This document shows, one piece after another, positions 63,307 through 64,000 of a stretch of DNA of 64,000 nucleotides; the first letter of the stretch is position 1, and each line of letters starts with the position of its first letter. This stretch comes from Pseudo-nitzschia pungens (lineage: Eukaryota > Bacillariophyta > Bacillariophyceae > Bacillariales > Bacillariaceae), in assembly GCA_037355855.1 (NCBI GenBank), contig CM074758.1, forward strand, positions 8,591,001-8,655,000, read 5' to 3'. The translations under genes and the position numbers were made by a program. The notes beneath the pieces were generated by a model. That model was not told where the DNA came from. It ran no database searches and saw only the letters and a program-made list of their open reading frames with translations.

Positions 63307-64000
63307 TGCGTGCGTGTCGTCGTTGGGTTTGCGAACCGTAGTTGATTGCTTGCTTGTTTGCTTAGTTGATTGCTTGTCTCTTGCTGGATCGTTTCGTTCC
63401 GTGGGGGTAATCTCGCTGATACTGTGCTCGATCGATCAATCAATCTATCCTCTAGTTACACAACTATGATCTCCGATACAAGATAACTGTGTGAAGCGAG
63501 AAATGAGAAATTCACTCAACAGCTTTTTTTCTGCGACGAAACCTCCTCCCCTTCGACAAGACACCTCCTCGTGTCTCTTGTGTGCTACGTTTTCTTCCAT
63601 CGGGTATGACATCATACGTACCGATGACATCCAAGGATCGTACCGTGCACAGTTCAAGCGCGTACAGCGTACAGACATCGCACAATTGTTCATTGTTTTC
63701 TCCCTCGTGTATCGTATGGGCAAACATCATCAACAAGTTACTTGTAGTGATATACTAGTATGAAATAATAATGATGGTACTGCTACTAGTTGGCTTTGAT
63801 AGTATTGTGTCTCCAGCAGGGCTGGTGCAACTTTCAAAAGAACCGCTGCCATTAGTAGTACTATTCCCAGCACTGTACTATTAGTACCGTGTACTTCTTA
63901 TTTTGTATTATCCAAGGAGTCAATCAATTGCTGATGTATCTATGCAAATTCATAGCAGGATCTATTGTGGTAACATCCTCATTTATTATTTGAGACTTTC
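63307..64000. other. Upstream region of acyl-CoA oxidase, no gene seen
   Basis: Contains GATTGCTTGCTTGTTTGC at 63343, GATCGATCAATCAATC at 63429 and short ACTAGT runs at 63754 and 63784. No ORF with family features; the window ends in AT-rich DNA. Confidence 0.5.

Noticed and set aside
1..64000. tRNA or rRNA genes
   Set aside because: I found no convincing cloverleaf or rRNA sequence by eye; a tRNA scan would be needed to exclude them.

Overview
The window is nuclear DNA from a photosynthetic protist, most likely a diatom (pennate type favoured, species not identified). Evidence: spliceosomal GT-AG introns of roughly 65-450 nt in at least ten genes; three proteins with an N-terminal signal peptide ending before Phe, the Ala-Phe-type bipartite plastid presequence of secondary red-lineage algae; urease maturation, type III pantothenate kinase and photolyase genes beside Nup93, DDRGK1/UFBP1, TRPC4AP and a peroxisomal acyl-CoA oxidase; and intergenic DNA rich in ACTAGT/AGTACT microsatellites and foldback elements. 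Exon GC content differs strongly between genes (roughly 12.5-18.6, 26-34.5 and 38.5-52.6 kb are GC-rich; 6-12 and 20.6-24.2 kb are not). Because of this, GC-rich genes carry long antisense shadow ORFs, which I left out.

Layout. 0-5 kb: 5' part of a soluble inorganic pyrophosphatase (-), a WD40 protein of GNB1L/Asa1 type (+), a TauE/SafE-type membrane transporter (-). 6-12 kb: a 1947-residue acidic secretory/plastid protein with a degenerate HAD core and about six repeated cap-like modules (+). 12.5-18.6 kb: a plastid-addressed mitochondrial-carrier-family protein (-), a small plastid-addressed triple-repeat protein (+), urease GTPase UreG (-). 20.6-24.2 kb: a type I membrane protein with 26-residue acidic tandem repeats (+). 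26-34.5 kb: a small LYR-like protein (+), an ADCK2-like ABC1 kinase (-), Nup93/Nic96 (+). 34.5-38.5 kb: a gene-poor block with a TA-flanked MITE, a large inverted repeat and minisatellites. 38.5-52.6 kb: TRPC4AP homologue (+), a multipass membrane protein (-), DDRGK1 homologue (+), an MFS transporter (-), a photolyase/cryptochrome-family protein (-). 54.2-57.4 kb: a Tudor-like protein (-) and type III pantothenate kinase (-). 57.5-60.7 kb: nested hairpins and minisatellites. 60.7-63.3 kb: acyl-CoA oxidase (-).

The genes do not form one pathway, as expected for a eukaryotic chromosome. The recognisable roles are CoA/fatty-acid metabolism (CoaX, ACOX), ubiquitin-like or ubiquitin control (DDRGK1, TRPC4AP), nickel/urea metabolism (UreG), transport, and nuclear pore and DNA repair.

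The most unusual observation is that six genes (WD40, TauE-like, multipass membrane protein, DDRGK1, photolyase, acyl-CoA oxidase) cannot be read in one frame. Each needs one to four single-base +1 displacements, about thirteen in all; I needed no -1 displacement anywhere. With the extra bases discounted, exon phases close exactly. At the same time the 5.8-kb and 4.6-kb ORFs in the window are intact. Uncorrected single-base insertions, decaying alleles, very small introns or real +1 frameshifting are all possible; sequence alone cannot decide between them.
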